Below, piece by piece: positions 1 to 8,800 of a stretch of DNA of 64,000 nucleotides (position 1 is the stretch's first letter; each line of letters opens with the position of its first letter). Under the pieces are notes generated by a model that saw nothing but the letters and a program-made list of their open reading frames with translations, searched no databases and was not told the origin of the DNA. Source of the DNA: CAXBNB01 sp049115735. GTDB lineage: Bacteria; Bacteroidota; Bacteroidia; Cytophagales; Cyclobacteriaceae. The translations under genes were made by a program, and so were the position numbers. The DNA lies in contig JAGDZP010000039.1 in the NCBI GenBank assembly GCA_049115735.1, forward strand, positions 21,365-85,364. The letters run 5' to 3'.

Positions 1-1
1 A

Positions 2-109
2 AATTTTAATAGAATGAGAAAAGAATTGTATTATCAACAACCAGTTGATAAAGATTTATCTCTTAAAGTGAAGAAGGCATCTTGGTGGGAGTTTAAGTGG
101 TGGTGGTGA
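2..109 (+). CDS. C-terminal fragment of an unknown protein (cut by window edge)
   Basis: This frame is open from the left edge and stops with TGA at 107-109. It may be the end of a gene that starts outside the window; an internal ATG at 14 would give only 31 residues. The visible tail is rich in lysine and tryptophan and ends WWEFKWWW. No family was recognised. About 35 codons is short enough for the frame to be open by chance. Confidence 0.3.
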   Translation, partial: NFNRMRKELYYQQPVDKDLSLKVKKASWWEFKWWW

Positions 110-180
110 GCCACAAACTGTCACCGTCATTAAACTCATCATAATATTGAGTCAAAATTTGAATGTATTCAATATAACAT

Positions 181-489
181 TTAATTGTTATACTTTTCAA
201 GAGCTTGAAATACATCGTCTTCCATCCTATACCATTGTCTGCTAAAGTAATCCAAGCCAAGCCAATATATGAATATCGCTAGGATTCCATCTGTATGGCT
301 ACCTTCAACTTTGACTGCATTATTGCGACACGAAACACTTGTACTGACAAAAGGAGACTTTTCAAGCAGTATATTAAAATTATTCTGGTTTTCACTTACG
401 CAATATGAAAATCTGTATGAAATCTCTTTTTTTAAGATTTTTATTAAATCTGCACTTTGAAGTGATCTTGTTAATTTCAGGGTTTTCAT
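181..489 (-). CDS. small hypothetical protein (102 aa)
   Basis: I do not recognise this protein. The frame is open from 600, but the ATG at 489 (MKTLKLTRSLQSADL) is a more natural start because the extra 37 residues upstream look unstructured. The sequence starts with a basic helical part, continues with a beta-rich middle containing several Ser/Val stretches, and has a hydrophobic segment (ILAIFIYWLGL) near the end that may be a membrane or buried helix. It ends in an acidic tail (MEDDVFQALEKYNN). It stands alone in an AT-rich gap left of the tRNA, with no operon partner in view. It could be accessory DNA next to a tRNA. A real gene is likely but not certain. Confidence 0.5.
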   Translation of the reverse strand: MKTLKLTRSLQSADLIKILKKEISYRFSYCVSENQNNFNILLEKSPFVSTSVSCRNNAVKVEGSHTDGILAIFIYWLGLDYFSRQWYRMEDDVFQALEKYNN

Positions 490-713
490 ATTTTGATTTT
501 TGTTATTACAATCATCAATCACTTGCGTAAAAGGCTCAAAACCTAGAATATGTAAATCAATAAATCGTAAAAGAGTTTTGTAACTTGAAATCGCATGCAA
601 TCTGCTTTCATATCAAACATTTTTTTGCCATTCAATATTCCAATTAAAAATCTTCTGATTTATGTGCGTTTTCAACTCTAAAACAGTTAAAAATGAGCAA
701 AAAATATCGAAAT

Positions 714-734
714 GTTGTGCAAATTGTTGTGCAA
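714..734. repeat. two direct copies of GTTGTGCAA, period 12
   Basis: GTTGTGCAA occurs at 714-722 and again at 726-734, beside the tRNA terminator. Its function is unknown. A pair of short direct repeats next to a tRNA could be a protein-binding site or the remnant of an integration site, but no integrase is visible in this window. Confidence 0.4.
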
Positions 735-773
735 GTAAAAAATAAAAGGCAGCTACTTTTAATGTAACTGCCT
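735..773 (-). terminator. Rho-independent terminator downstream of the tRNA
   Basis: On the minus strand a stem AGGCAG-TAC pairs with GTA-CTGCCT (positions 747-756 with 764-773, one mismatch). It has a 7-nt loop and is followed by TTTTATTTTTT. It lies 13 nt past the tRNA 3' end, so it most likely ends the tRNA transcript. Confidence 0.8.
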
Positions 774-785
774 GATTATCAGCTG

Positions 786-859
786 TGGGCCCACTAGGGC
801 TCGAACCTAGGACCACCTGATTATGAGTCAGGTGCTCTAACCAACTGAGCTATGGGCCC
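786..859 (-). tRNA. tRNA with CAT anticodon (elongator Met or Ile2)
   Basis: The minus strand folds as a 74-nt cloverleaf. It has a 7-bp acceptor stem (GGGCCCA with TGGGCCC), a D-arm beginning TAGCTCAGTTGGTTAGAGC, and an anticodon stem CCTGA/TCAGG around loop CTCATAA, giving anticodon CAT. The T-arm carries GTTCGAGCC, the discriminator is A, and CCA is not encoded. CAT is read either by elongator tRNA-Met or by tRNA-Ile2, where lysidine modification of the C reads AUA. The sequence alone does not settle which one. The initiator form is unlikely because the acceptor's first pair is matched. Confidence 0.95.
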
Positions 860-910
860 TTCAAATTGCTTATGAAAGCACCTTGAATTTGGGAGTGCAA
901 TGTTACATAT

Positions 911-1558
911 TTGCCTCAAAATTCACAAACAAATTCAATCTTGAATATTGACACTTTTATTTTCGATCTTGGCGGTGTAATCATCGACCTGGATGAGAAA
1001 GCAACCTTTAATTCCTTTTCTGAATATAGCGGTTTAAGTATCCCAGAAATACTTAAAGGGGTAGAATCATCAGACATTTTTTATAAAATAGAAAAAGGGT
1101 TTATTTCAGAGCAGGCTTTTAGAAATGGTCTGCGTGACCTTTTCAAATGTGATATAATTGACACTGATTTGGATATGGCATGGAATGCCATGCTTGGAGC
1201 TATTACTCAGGAAAGGCTAGATCTTTTAACTGCACTAAGGGATAAATACAAGGTGTTGATATTGAGCAATACCAACAGCATCCATGAAAATGCCTTCAAC
1301 AGAATATTAAAGAAGGTCTCCGGTAAGGATAACCTTTCTTACTTCGCTGATACTGTGTTCTTCTCACATGAATTACATATGAGAAAACCTGATATAGAGA
1401 TTTACGAAGAAATATTGAAATTAAGTGCAACAAAAGCTGAATCAGCCCTGTTTCTAGACGATAAGGAGGAAAATCTGCTTGGAGCTCGTGAGGCAGGAAT
1501 TAACACCAAGAGAATCGAGTATCCTGATCAAATTCTGGAACTAAGAAAATATGTTTAA
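911..1558 (+). CDS. HAD-superfamily (subfamily IA) phosphatase
   Basis: This is probably a cytoplasmic sugar- or nucleotide-phosphate phosphatase of the YihX-like branch; the substrate cannot be read from sequence. At 215 residues it has normal family length. The HAD motifs appear in order: FDLGGVIID with the nucleophile Asp near residue 19, LILSNTNS near 118, the lysine of MRKPD near 158, and LFLDDKEEN near 182. The start is a TTG at 911; no ATG or GTG lies in frame upstream before the tRNA. Its last 8 bp overlap the start of the M50 protease gene, so the two are likely co-translated. Confidence 0.88.
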   Translation: MPQNSQTNSILNIDTFIFDLGGVIIDLDEKATFNSFSEYSGLSIPEILKGVESSDIFYKIEKGFISEQAFRNGLRDLFKCDIIDTDLDMAWNAMLGAITQERLDLLTALRDKYKVLILSNTNSIHENAFNRILKKVSGKDNLSYFADTVFFSHELHMRKPDIEIYEEILKLSATKAESALFLDDKEENLLGAREAGINTKRIEYPDQILELRKYV

Positions 1559-2981
1559 AAACAAAGAACAGAAAACCAAGGCAATACAGCTCGGGCTATT
1601 TGTGGCTACTCTCATTGCGACCACCCTATCAGGAGCTGAGTTGATGACAGCAAAATCATTGTTCGTTGGAGAAGACAGACTCGGTTTCGATGATTTCCTG
1701 AAAGGCACACAATACTCTTTTGCCTTCCTTGCAATTCTAACTTGTCATGAATTTGGGCATTATTTCGTGGCTCAACATCACAAAGTTAAGGTCACCCTGC
1801 CCTACTACATTCCACTCTGGTTAGGATTTGTCTCACCTTTTTCTATTGGAACAATGGGTGCTGTTATAAGAATAAAAGAGCACATCAATAGTAGAAAAAA
1901 GTATTTTGATATTGGTGTGGCCGGACCACTAGCTGGAGTTGTCGTTGCTATTCCCATTTTAATTTTCGCTTTCATCAACCTTCCCGGACATGAATATGTC
2001 TTCAATATTCATCCAGGCTATGCACAATACGGTTCCAATTATCACACTGAAGTATATACTTATGACTATATCAAGAGTCAACAATACCCCTATTATCAGG
2101 AATACAGAGCTGAAGACTCCCTGAGCTATATAGATGAATTCCAAACCATTGAAGGTTGGGGATTTCCAGAATATCAAGCTACAGGGTTATCAATAAATTT
2201 GGGTAAGCCACTTTTATACTCCTTACTACAAGACATATTCGTTGAAGACAAATCCCTACTCCCGCACGACAATGAGTTATTACATTATCCACTCTTAGTC
2301 GCTTGTCTATTGGCTTGCTTGATTACAGCTCTTAATCTATTTCCTATTGGGCAATTGGATGGTGGCCATATTTTATATGGTTTGATTGGTGCCAAATACC
2401 ATAGAAAGGTGACACAATTTATCTTCCTGCTTCTACTGTATTATTCTGGCCTGGGAATCATCACTCCGTTCAATCTAGTCGAAGTATTTTCGAGTATCAA
2501 GGTACTTTACCTGCCTTTGTTGTACTACTCCTTCGCAAGTTTTAAACCCAATCAAAAGGATCGCTTAATGTATTTTCTACTGGTGTTGGCAGCACAGATG
2601 GCTACTAGTTTTTTATTCCCAAAAATAGAAGGGTATGCTGGTTGGGTATTATTTGCTTTTTTAATAGGTAGATTTTTAGGCGTATACCACCCTCCTGTTG
2701 ATCACGACGAGCCTTTAGATATGAATCGTAAAATTATTGGCTGGGTCTCATTAGGGGTATTTATACTCTGCTTTAGTCCAAAGCCCTTGGTAATGGAAGA
2801 AGTGATTTACAATAAGGATGATAAGTCTGAAACACCTACGTTTCTATCCGATGTAAAGCCTTCAGCATACTTTACACGGATTGACAGCCCCAGTTCGATT
2901 GCACGCGCCTCAATCATGTTCAAAAATTCAGGTGATGAGATGAGCGTATTAGAAGCATCACCTTCGGGATCGAAGAACTGA
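1551..2981 (+). CDS. site-2 protease family (M50) membrane metalloprotease
   Basis: This is an intramembrane zinc metalloprotease candidate. Residues 66-70 read HEFGH, the HExxH zinc site. Near residues 262-273 is NLFPIGQLDGGH, the second metal-ligand motif (LDG) of the family. Several hydrophobic helices surround both, and a Tyr-rich hydrophilic insert sits between them at about residues 145-215. It overlaps the upstream HAD gene by 8 bp. Oddly, the last ~58 residues lie on the opposite strand of the end of bshB1 and have low-complexity composition. The natural end is probably near KPLVMEEV, so the original stop may have been lost. The substrate is unknown. Confidence 0.88.
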   Translation: MFKNKEQKTKAIQLGLFVATLIATTLSGAELMTAKSLFVGEDRLGFDDFLKGTQYSFAFLAILTCHEFGHYFVAQHHKVKVTLPYYIPLWLGFVSPFSIGTMGAVIRIKEHINSRKKYFDIGVAGPLAGVVVAIPILIFAFINLPGHEYVFNIHPGYAQYGSNYHTEVYTYDYIKSQQYPYYQEYRAEDSLSYIDEFQTIEGWGFPEYQATGLSINLGKPLLYSLLQDIFVEDKSLLPHDNELLHYPLLVACLLACLITALNLFPIGQLDGGHILYGLIGAKYHRKVTQFIFLLLLYYSGLGIITPFNLVEVFSSIKVLYLPLLYYSFASFKPNQKDRLMYFLLVLAAQMATSFLFPKIEGYAGWVLFAFLIGRFLGVYHPPVDHDEPLDMNRKIIGWVSLGVFILCFSPKPLVMEEVIYNKDDKSETPTFLSDVKPSAYFTRIDSPSSIARASIMFKNSGDEMSVLEASPSGSKN

Positions 2982-3523
2982 GACTTGAAGGCGCGTACCG
3001 CTTCCATTCTTTTCTCCCAGAACTTGGATACATCCACAACTATGTCAGGCTTGACCCAGTCTGTTTGTATGTAATGATAAAGTTTATCAGCCCGCCAACT
3101 CTCCTGTTTCTTCTTATCCAATTTCGTTTCTATTCTTTTTAGACCGGCCATGAAGTTAGATTGAACCACCAGTTCTGAAGCCTTGGCATGGTCAGGGTGA
3201 CGATCTTTTATGGCATTGCACAGAATCATATCCGGTTGGTACTTACGAATTATTTGGACAATTGCCATTTGATGTTTTTTGTCATTGACGAAAAAAACAT
3301 CTTCAAAAGCCAAATTTTCTCTAACAGAAATGCCTAGTGTTCTACCAGCTGCTACAGCTTCCATATACCGCTCATCGGGTGTACCCCTGGTACCCATTTC
3401 TCCTCTTGTGAGGTCAACAATGCCCACCTTTTTACCACTTTCAACAAGTGACAATATAGTGCCTCCACAGGATAGCTCTGCGTCATCAGGATGCGCAGCA
3501 AAAACAAGAACGTCAAGTTTCAT
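2807..3523 (-). CDS. bshB1: bacillithiol biosynthesis deacetylase BshB1
   Basis: BshB1 removes the acetyl group from GlcNAc-malate to give GlcN-malate, the second step of bacillithiol synthesis in the cytoplasm. The 238-residue protein is of the LmbE/PIG-L type. The zinc motif AHPDDAE sits at residues 10-16 and a second motif, HPDHAKA, near 107-113. The C-terminal YAEGFTSDRNVGVSDL matches the usual BshB1 ending, so this frame is real to its stop at 2807. It is last in the minus-strand run trxB, M23 peptidase, bshB1, which puts two thiol-redox genes close together. Its 3' end overlaps the convergent M50 gene by 175 bp. Confidence 0.92.
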   Translation of the reverse strand: MKLDVLVFAAHPDDAELSCGGTILSLVESGKKVGIVDLTRGEMGTRGTPDERYMEAVAAGRTLGISVRENLAFEDVFFVNDKKHQMAIVQIIRKYQPDMILCNAIKDRHPDHAKASELVVQSNFMAGLKRIETKLDKKKQESWRADKLYHYIQTDWVKPDIVVDVSKFWEKRMEAVRAFKSQFFDPEGDASNTLISSPEFLNMIEARAIELGLSIRVKYAEGFTSDRNVGVSDLSSLL

Positions 3524-3584
3524 CTACAATTCTTTTTTGTCTCTTTAGCCCACAATTTAGGAGAAAATAATGAACACCGAGTAT

Positions 3585-4610
3585 CTAAGTTAATCTCAGT
3601 CGTCTACCTACCCGCAATATGGTTTTTCTGGTGATACCATTCAAACGGCAAATCTTGGTAATGGATATGCCATAGCGATAGCTGATATGGCTAAGTGTAT
3701 CACCACTTCTAATTCTATGGTAGCGAATCTTCCTGGCTTCCTTTAAATATGCAAAAGACTCAGAAGTAATCGTAAGGCTATCCATTTTCAATTTGTCATT
3801 TTCAAAATCAAAAACCGTAACCGGATCAATAGCATTACCCTGGTAGCGTATTTCGAAATGTAAATGTGGTCCAGAGCTTCTGCCTGTATTTCCCCCCAAG
3901 CCAATCACATCCCCAGACTTCACCTCGTCCCCAACCTTCACAAATCTTTTCTTAAAATGTCCATAAAGCGTCTCTAATCCATTATAATGTCGGACTAGCA
4001 CATAGTGTCCATAACCATATCTATCGTAATGTGCCACCCTTACAATACCATCAAAAGCTACTCTAACAGAGTCACCCATATTGACCCTCAAATCGGTACC
4101 ATAGTGCCAACGCCAACGTCTAAGACCAAATGGAGATGTAATATGCCCCTGGCTAATAGGAATGCTCCATCCTAGCTTCGGGTTTGCATAGCACAGAGGT
4201 AAGGAAACGGTATCCTTAAATTTTTCACCATCTAAATCATAAGGGTTCACCTTATTTGAATCCCATATCGAATAGTACTCCCTCAGTGTGACCCACACCG
4301 AATCAATCTTTAATTGCTCCGATACCTGAACCGGAACATTGAATGCCAGGGGAATTAGTGCTGTATCCTCATGAACTATTGTGAGCTCACGCTTGAGATT
4401 AATCTCTTCCTGATACATGAGACTATCGATATAGGATGTATCTAATATAAAAACATCTTCAGCCAGCTCAGGCTCCCATTCAGGTTCAGCCTGCACTTCA
4501 ATTTTTTTATTTTTGAACTTAAAAAAATCTCCCAGTCTTTTTTTCTTTTGACTGAGAGATTCACTGGTCATTGCCATCATTAATAAAATGACAAGTGTGA
4601 CAAATTTCAT
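3585..4610 (-). CDS. M23-family (lysostaphin-type) peptidoglycan peptidase with LysM
   Basis: This is an exported cell-wall endopeptidase or a regulator of one. The N-terminus has a signal peptide (VTLVILLMMAMTSESLS). The M23 domain covers about residues 150-265 and has complete zinc and catalytic motifs: HYGTD at 169-173 and HLH at 249-251 (SSGPHLHFEIRY). A single LysM peptidoglycan-binding domain follows at about 297-340 (RSGDTLSHISYRYG). All ligands are present, so it is likely active rather than a degenerate EnvC-like activator. It lies 65 bp after trxB and 61 bp before bshB1 on the same strand. Confidence 0.9.
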   Translation of the reverse strand: MKFVTLVILLMMAMTSESLSQKKKRLGDFFKFKNKKIEVQAEPEWEPELAEDVFILDTSYIDSLMYQEEINLKRELTIVHEDTALIPLAFNVPVQVSEQLKIDSVWVTLREYYSIWDSNKVNPYDLDGEKFKDTVSLPLCYANPKLGWSIPISQGHITSPFGLRRWRWHYGTDLRVNMGDSVRVAFDGIVRVAHYDRYGYGHYVLVRHYNGLETLYGHFKKRFVKVGDEVKSGDVIGLGGNTGRSSGPHLHFEIRYQGNAIDPVTVFDFENDKLKMDSLTITSESFAYLKEARKIRYHRIRSGDTLSHISYRYGISITKICRLNGITRKTILRVGRRLRLT

Positions 4611-4675
4611 ATTTCCATGTAATTCAATAATCGTCTGTTTTGAAACAAAAAACTGACTATCTCAAGTTTCTATAA

Positions 4676-5620
4676 TTAAGCTAGTTCGGCTTCTTTGGCA
4701 GCCAGGAACCTTTCAGCGTCCAACGCTCCCATACACCCACTACCAGCGGCTGTCACCGCCTGACGGTATATTTTATCTGCCGCGTCACCAGTCACGAATA
4801 CACCTTCAACTTTAGTTCGGGAAGATCCTGGTTCTACAATAAGGTATCCAGTTTCATCAGTCTCCAAATAGTCTTTGAAAATATCCGTATTTGGCTTGTG
4901 TCCGATTGCCACAAAAAAACCGTTTATGTTATACTCAGATTTCTCACCAGTAACGTTGTTCACCAACTTCATACCCGTTACTTCATCCTCACCAAGAACT
5001 TCTTCTGTTGAACTGTTCCAGAGAATCTCAATATTATCATTATCTAATACTCTCTTCTGCATAATCTTAGAGGCCCTAAGCTCATCCCTTCGTACAATTA
5101 AATACACTTTTGGACAAATGTTTGCCAGATAAAGTGCTTCTTCTGCGGCTGTATCACCACCTCCAACTACAGCGACCGATTTTCCCCTATAAAAGAACCC
5201 ATCACATACCGCACAACCTGAAACACCTTTATTCATCAGACGTGATTCAGATTCTAATCCCAAATACTTAACACTAGCTCCTGTAGAAATAATGACTGCT
5301 TCTGCAGTGATTTCATGCTTTTCATCAACAATAACTTTGTGAGGATACGAAGAAAAATCCACTGATGTAGCCATTCCAAAACGCACATCCGTTCCAAATC
5401 TCTCAGCCTGCTTTTGTAGGTCAACCATCATTTCAGGACCTGATATGCCTTCCGGATAACCTGGGAAATTTTCCACATCCGTTGTGGTGGTTAATTGCCC
5501 TCCAGGCTCCCCACCTGTATATAGCACAGGATTCAATCCAGCTCTTGAGGCATATATCGCAGCAGTATATCCGGCGGGTCCAGATCCTACTATCAGCACT
5601 TTTACATTTTCTTCTGTCAT
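4676..5620 (-). CDS. trxB: thioredoxin-disulfide reductase
   Basis: TrxB reduces oxidised thioredoxin with NADPH through FAD and a redox-active disulfide in the cytoplasm. The length of 314 residues is typical. The FAD-binding GSGPAG motif is at 12-17, the active-site disulfide CAVC at 136-139, the NADPH-binding GGGDTAAEE near 153-161, and the C-terminal FAD motif VFVTGDAAD near 278. It is first in a minus-strand run with the M23 peptidase and bshB1. A Bacteroidota-type promoter lies just upstream at 5646-5675. Confidence 0.96.
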   Translation of the reverse strand: MTEENVKVLIVGSGPAGYTAAIYASRAGLNPVLYTGGEPGGQLTTTTDVENFPGYPEGISGPEMMVDLQKQAERFGTDVRFGMATSVDFSSYPHKVIVDEKHEITAEAVIISTGASVKYLGLESESRLMNKGVSGCAVCDGFFYRGKSVAVVGGGDTAAEEALYLANICPKVYLIVRRDELRASKIMQKRVLDNDNIEILWNSSTEEVLGEDEVTGMKLVNNVTGEKSEYNINGFFVAIGHKPNTDIFKDYLETDETGYLIVEPGSSRTKVEGVFVTGDAADKIYRQAVTAAGSGCMGALDAERFLAAKEAELA

Positions 5621-5645
5621 TTGTTCGTCTTCTTTAAAAAGTTTC

Positions 5646-5675
5646 CAAAATTAATATTTTAACTACTAAGGCAAA
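5646..5675 (-). promoter_or_regulatory. predicted trxB promoter (TTTG-N18-TAATTTTG)
   Basis: On the minus strand, TTTG at 5672-5675 is followed after 18 nt by TAATTTTG at 5646-5653. This fits the known Bacteroidota housekeeping promoter pattern of a -33 TTTG and a -7 TAnnTTTG. It leaves a short leader of roughly 20 nt before the trxB ATG. Confidence 0.6.
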
Positions 5676-5766
5676 CAGACTGAGCTCAAAAAAGATTCGT
5701 TTGCAATGGTTTGTTTATTTATCGCCCAATTGAGAAAATCTATTAAGGACAAAACTCACTCTAGAA

Positions 5767-5804
5767 CAAAAAAAAGCCCTTCGAAAAAGTATTCAAAGGG
5801 CTTT
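5767..5804 (-). terminator. Rho-independent terminator of the giant T9SS protein gene
   Basis: Positions 774-785 and 792-803 of the 5 kb block (AAGCCCTTcGAA with TTCAAAGGGCTT) pair over 12 bp with one mismatch. On the minus strand the stem is followed by eight or more T. It starts 20 nt after the stop codon of the giant gene. Confidence 0.85.
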
Positions 5805-5823
5805 TAAAAGTATAGTTAAACAA

Positions 5824-8800
5824 TTAATGCGTAATCATAAGTTTTTTATTTCTAAACTTCAAGTTTTCACCATTCAAAGAAATAAAATACATACCGGCTG
5901 GGAAATGCCTTGTTTCTAAACTGAAGCCTTCAGCACCTGGCTTAAGCTTACCAAATTTGTAAACCTTACCTGTCTGATCATAGATAGACCAGTGCATTAC
6001 TTCAATTGTTGTTTTCTCAAACACCACAAATACCTCCTGGTTTGCAGGGTTTGGATACAAGCTGTAATCTTCACCATTTAGAGTATTATCAATACCTGTT
6101 ATCGTAGGACTAGTTTTGCCCACAACATCCTTCATGACAGTCTGATAAATGGTCTTGCTTTCAACATCCTGAACGAATACCACAATAGCCAAGTCCGAGG
6201 CATCAACATTATTCGTGATATCCCATGACTGTGTAGTCTGTATGCTTACTCCACTTAAGAACTCTTTTTCTTCCCTTAAACCAATTCCACTTGGTAACAT
6301 TTTCCTAAGTGCATTAATAGAAGTCCTTTCTGCATTGGAAGCACCGATTAGTTCTACATCCTTCTCTATGATAGCAATGTACAAGGCTAATTCGCGAGCT
6401 GTGCCGTCACCTATATCAGCTTGAGCTGTCGCCGTAACATCAACTTCAAGAACCATCGGATCAGAACCAAAATTATCGCTGATAACAATATCAAACAAAG
6501 CATCTTCCAGTGAACTTCGAGCGATATCATTCCTGGTCCATGGAATTACTGTTTCTTCCGCCTCTGGGTCACCCAATTCGAACTGGCCATCAAGTACTGA
6601 AGCAGGCGCATCCGCAATACCATAATAGGCACTTCTTGCACTTGGATCTTCAGTATTCAAAATACTAATCGGATCTGGATTTGTCAATATTGGTGGGTTA
6701 GTACTTCCATCATATACATCCAATTCCCCGGCAAAGCTAGTATGGTAGTTAATGGATATTATATCGTCATTATTTTGTGATATGTCTCCCAAAATGTCGT
6801 TAATATCCTCAGTAACTGTCCTACTATCATCAGTATTTGTATTTGAGAATTGTTCAAGCAGGACATTTTTAACCCTCTCATCAACACGGAAATTATCTAA
6901 TGCAAATCCTTCTGATTCATCAGACGGGTTGGTACCTAGAGCAAATCTGAATATAACACCCTTATCTCCAATCTCAATTTCATCCAGCTTATGCCTACTG
7001 GAGGTCCATTCTGCTAAATTAGTATTTGCATCTGGATCTAAGTTACTAGCCCAACCGTAATCCCGTGCACTTCCTCCTTCATTTTCAAATTGTTGACCAG
7101 GGAAACCGCTAATATCTGCATGAGTGTACCACTCCATTCCAGTAGCATCACCATTTTCAATGGATCCAAGTACTAACCAAGTAAGCCCTCCATCCACTGA
7201 ATACTGCAATACGACTCCATCTCTTTGATCAACGAAATGGTATATCTTATCGAAGCTAACCATTGGTCTTTCAAGGGCGGAAATATCAAAACAAGGAGTG
7301 TATATCCATGACAACACTTCATTACTATTGTAATTACCATCCAAATTTGTTGCCCAAACATTTCCATGATTTGTGTCATTGTTAATCAATACACCAGAAG
7401 GTACTCCAAACTGCCAGGTATTAAAATCAGACGGTAATTTACCCCAATCACCATCACCATTGTCCGTTTGTTCCTTGTCATCTAGCGGTCTAAAGTCTAC
7501 CGACCAACCAGCCGCTTCTATAACCACCCCAGATTCACTTCCTCCTGTTGTAGATCGAATTTCTGTTCCAGGATCATAAGACCACTCTGTGAAATCTCTT
7601 GTCTGTGGCACGGCTGCATCAAAATCCTCAAAATATGGCGCCACGGCTGTCGGTTGTACCGCTACCTTTCTCTCATGAATTTCAATGCAATCGTTGTTGG
7701 TGGTTAAAATTAACTGAACGTCATATACCCCCGGATCAATATAGCTATGCTTCAATGTAAAATTATCTGGGTTTCCTTGAGTATCAATAAATACCGGATC
7801 GCTACCATCGTCATAATCAAAAGAAATTGATTTAACCGTTCCAAAGCTTACTGAAGTTGGAGAAGCAACGAAAGTAAATTCAGAATCATCACAAATTCCT
7901 TCAACGGTAAAGTTTACATCAGGTATATCTCCTATCTGAACGTTTCGAGTCACTTCGACACTTGTACAACCCTTATCGCTTGTTGCCACCAATGAAGGGA
8001 AGTACTCACCCGCTTCAGAATATGTTTTAATTGGAGCAAAGTCCGTACTAGAATTGAAGGTATTGGGGTCATTATCATCTTCAGCCAAGAAATCATCAAA
8101 ATCCCACAATACGCTAGCTATTCCATCCTCTGGTGCTGTCTCCAAAGTTGTAAAAGTAAATTCAACCGGTAATTTATCACAACCACCTATGGCATCAATA
8201 TCAACTATTGGTTTGGTATTGATAATAATATCCTGAGTTGCTGAATTATAACACCCTGTTTCGTTATTAACATAAGTGTAAGTCACTGTATGTGTTCTCG
8301 TACCGCCATTAGCGTTGTAAGCATTGGTGAAATTCACATCGTAGATATTATTCACATTTTTAGTTACACCCGGGCTACCTGTAATATTCGTTGCAAAATC
8401 ACCTTGCCCAAGATCACTGATATCTGTTGTTTGTGACAATTCCGTAAATGCAAATCCCCTAATTGGTAAAACCTCATCATCAATACAGAATTCGTTATTC
8501 GCTGTTCCAACACCTTGATCAACAATGAATTCTACGAATGGCTTAGGGTTGACGGTAATTTCAATGGTACTCTCACTAGGCACGTTTGCACAGGCTTTAT
8601 CCGAGGTACTATATATATAAGTTATCTCGAATGTTGCGACATCCCCATTGTCTGTATTGGCTGTTGGATGCTCTGCATAAGCTTCTTCCGGGTTGAAGTA
8701 TATTTCATCAAATCCAGAACCATTTACAATAGCTCCATATAAAGCAGCAGCACTCAAAGGAGGATCACTCACAAAAGTACCCCCACTTCCTGTGCCAGTA

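Noticed and set aside
613..816. Minus-strand frame overlapping the tRNA
   Set aside because: It reads through the tRNA and its terminator and has no family match.
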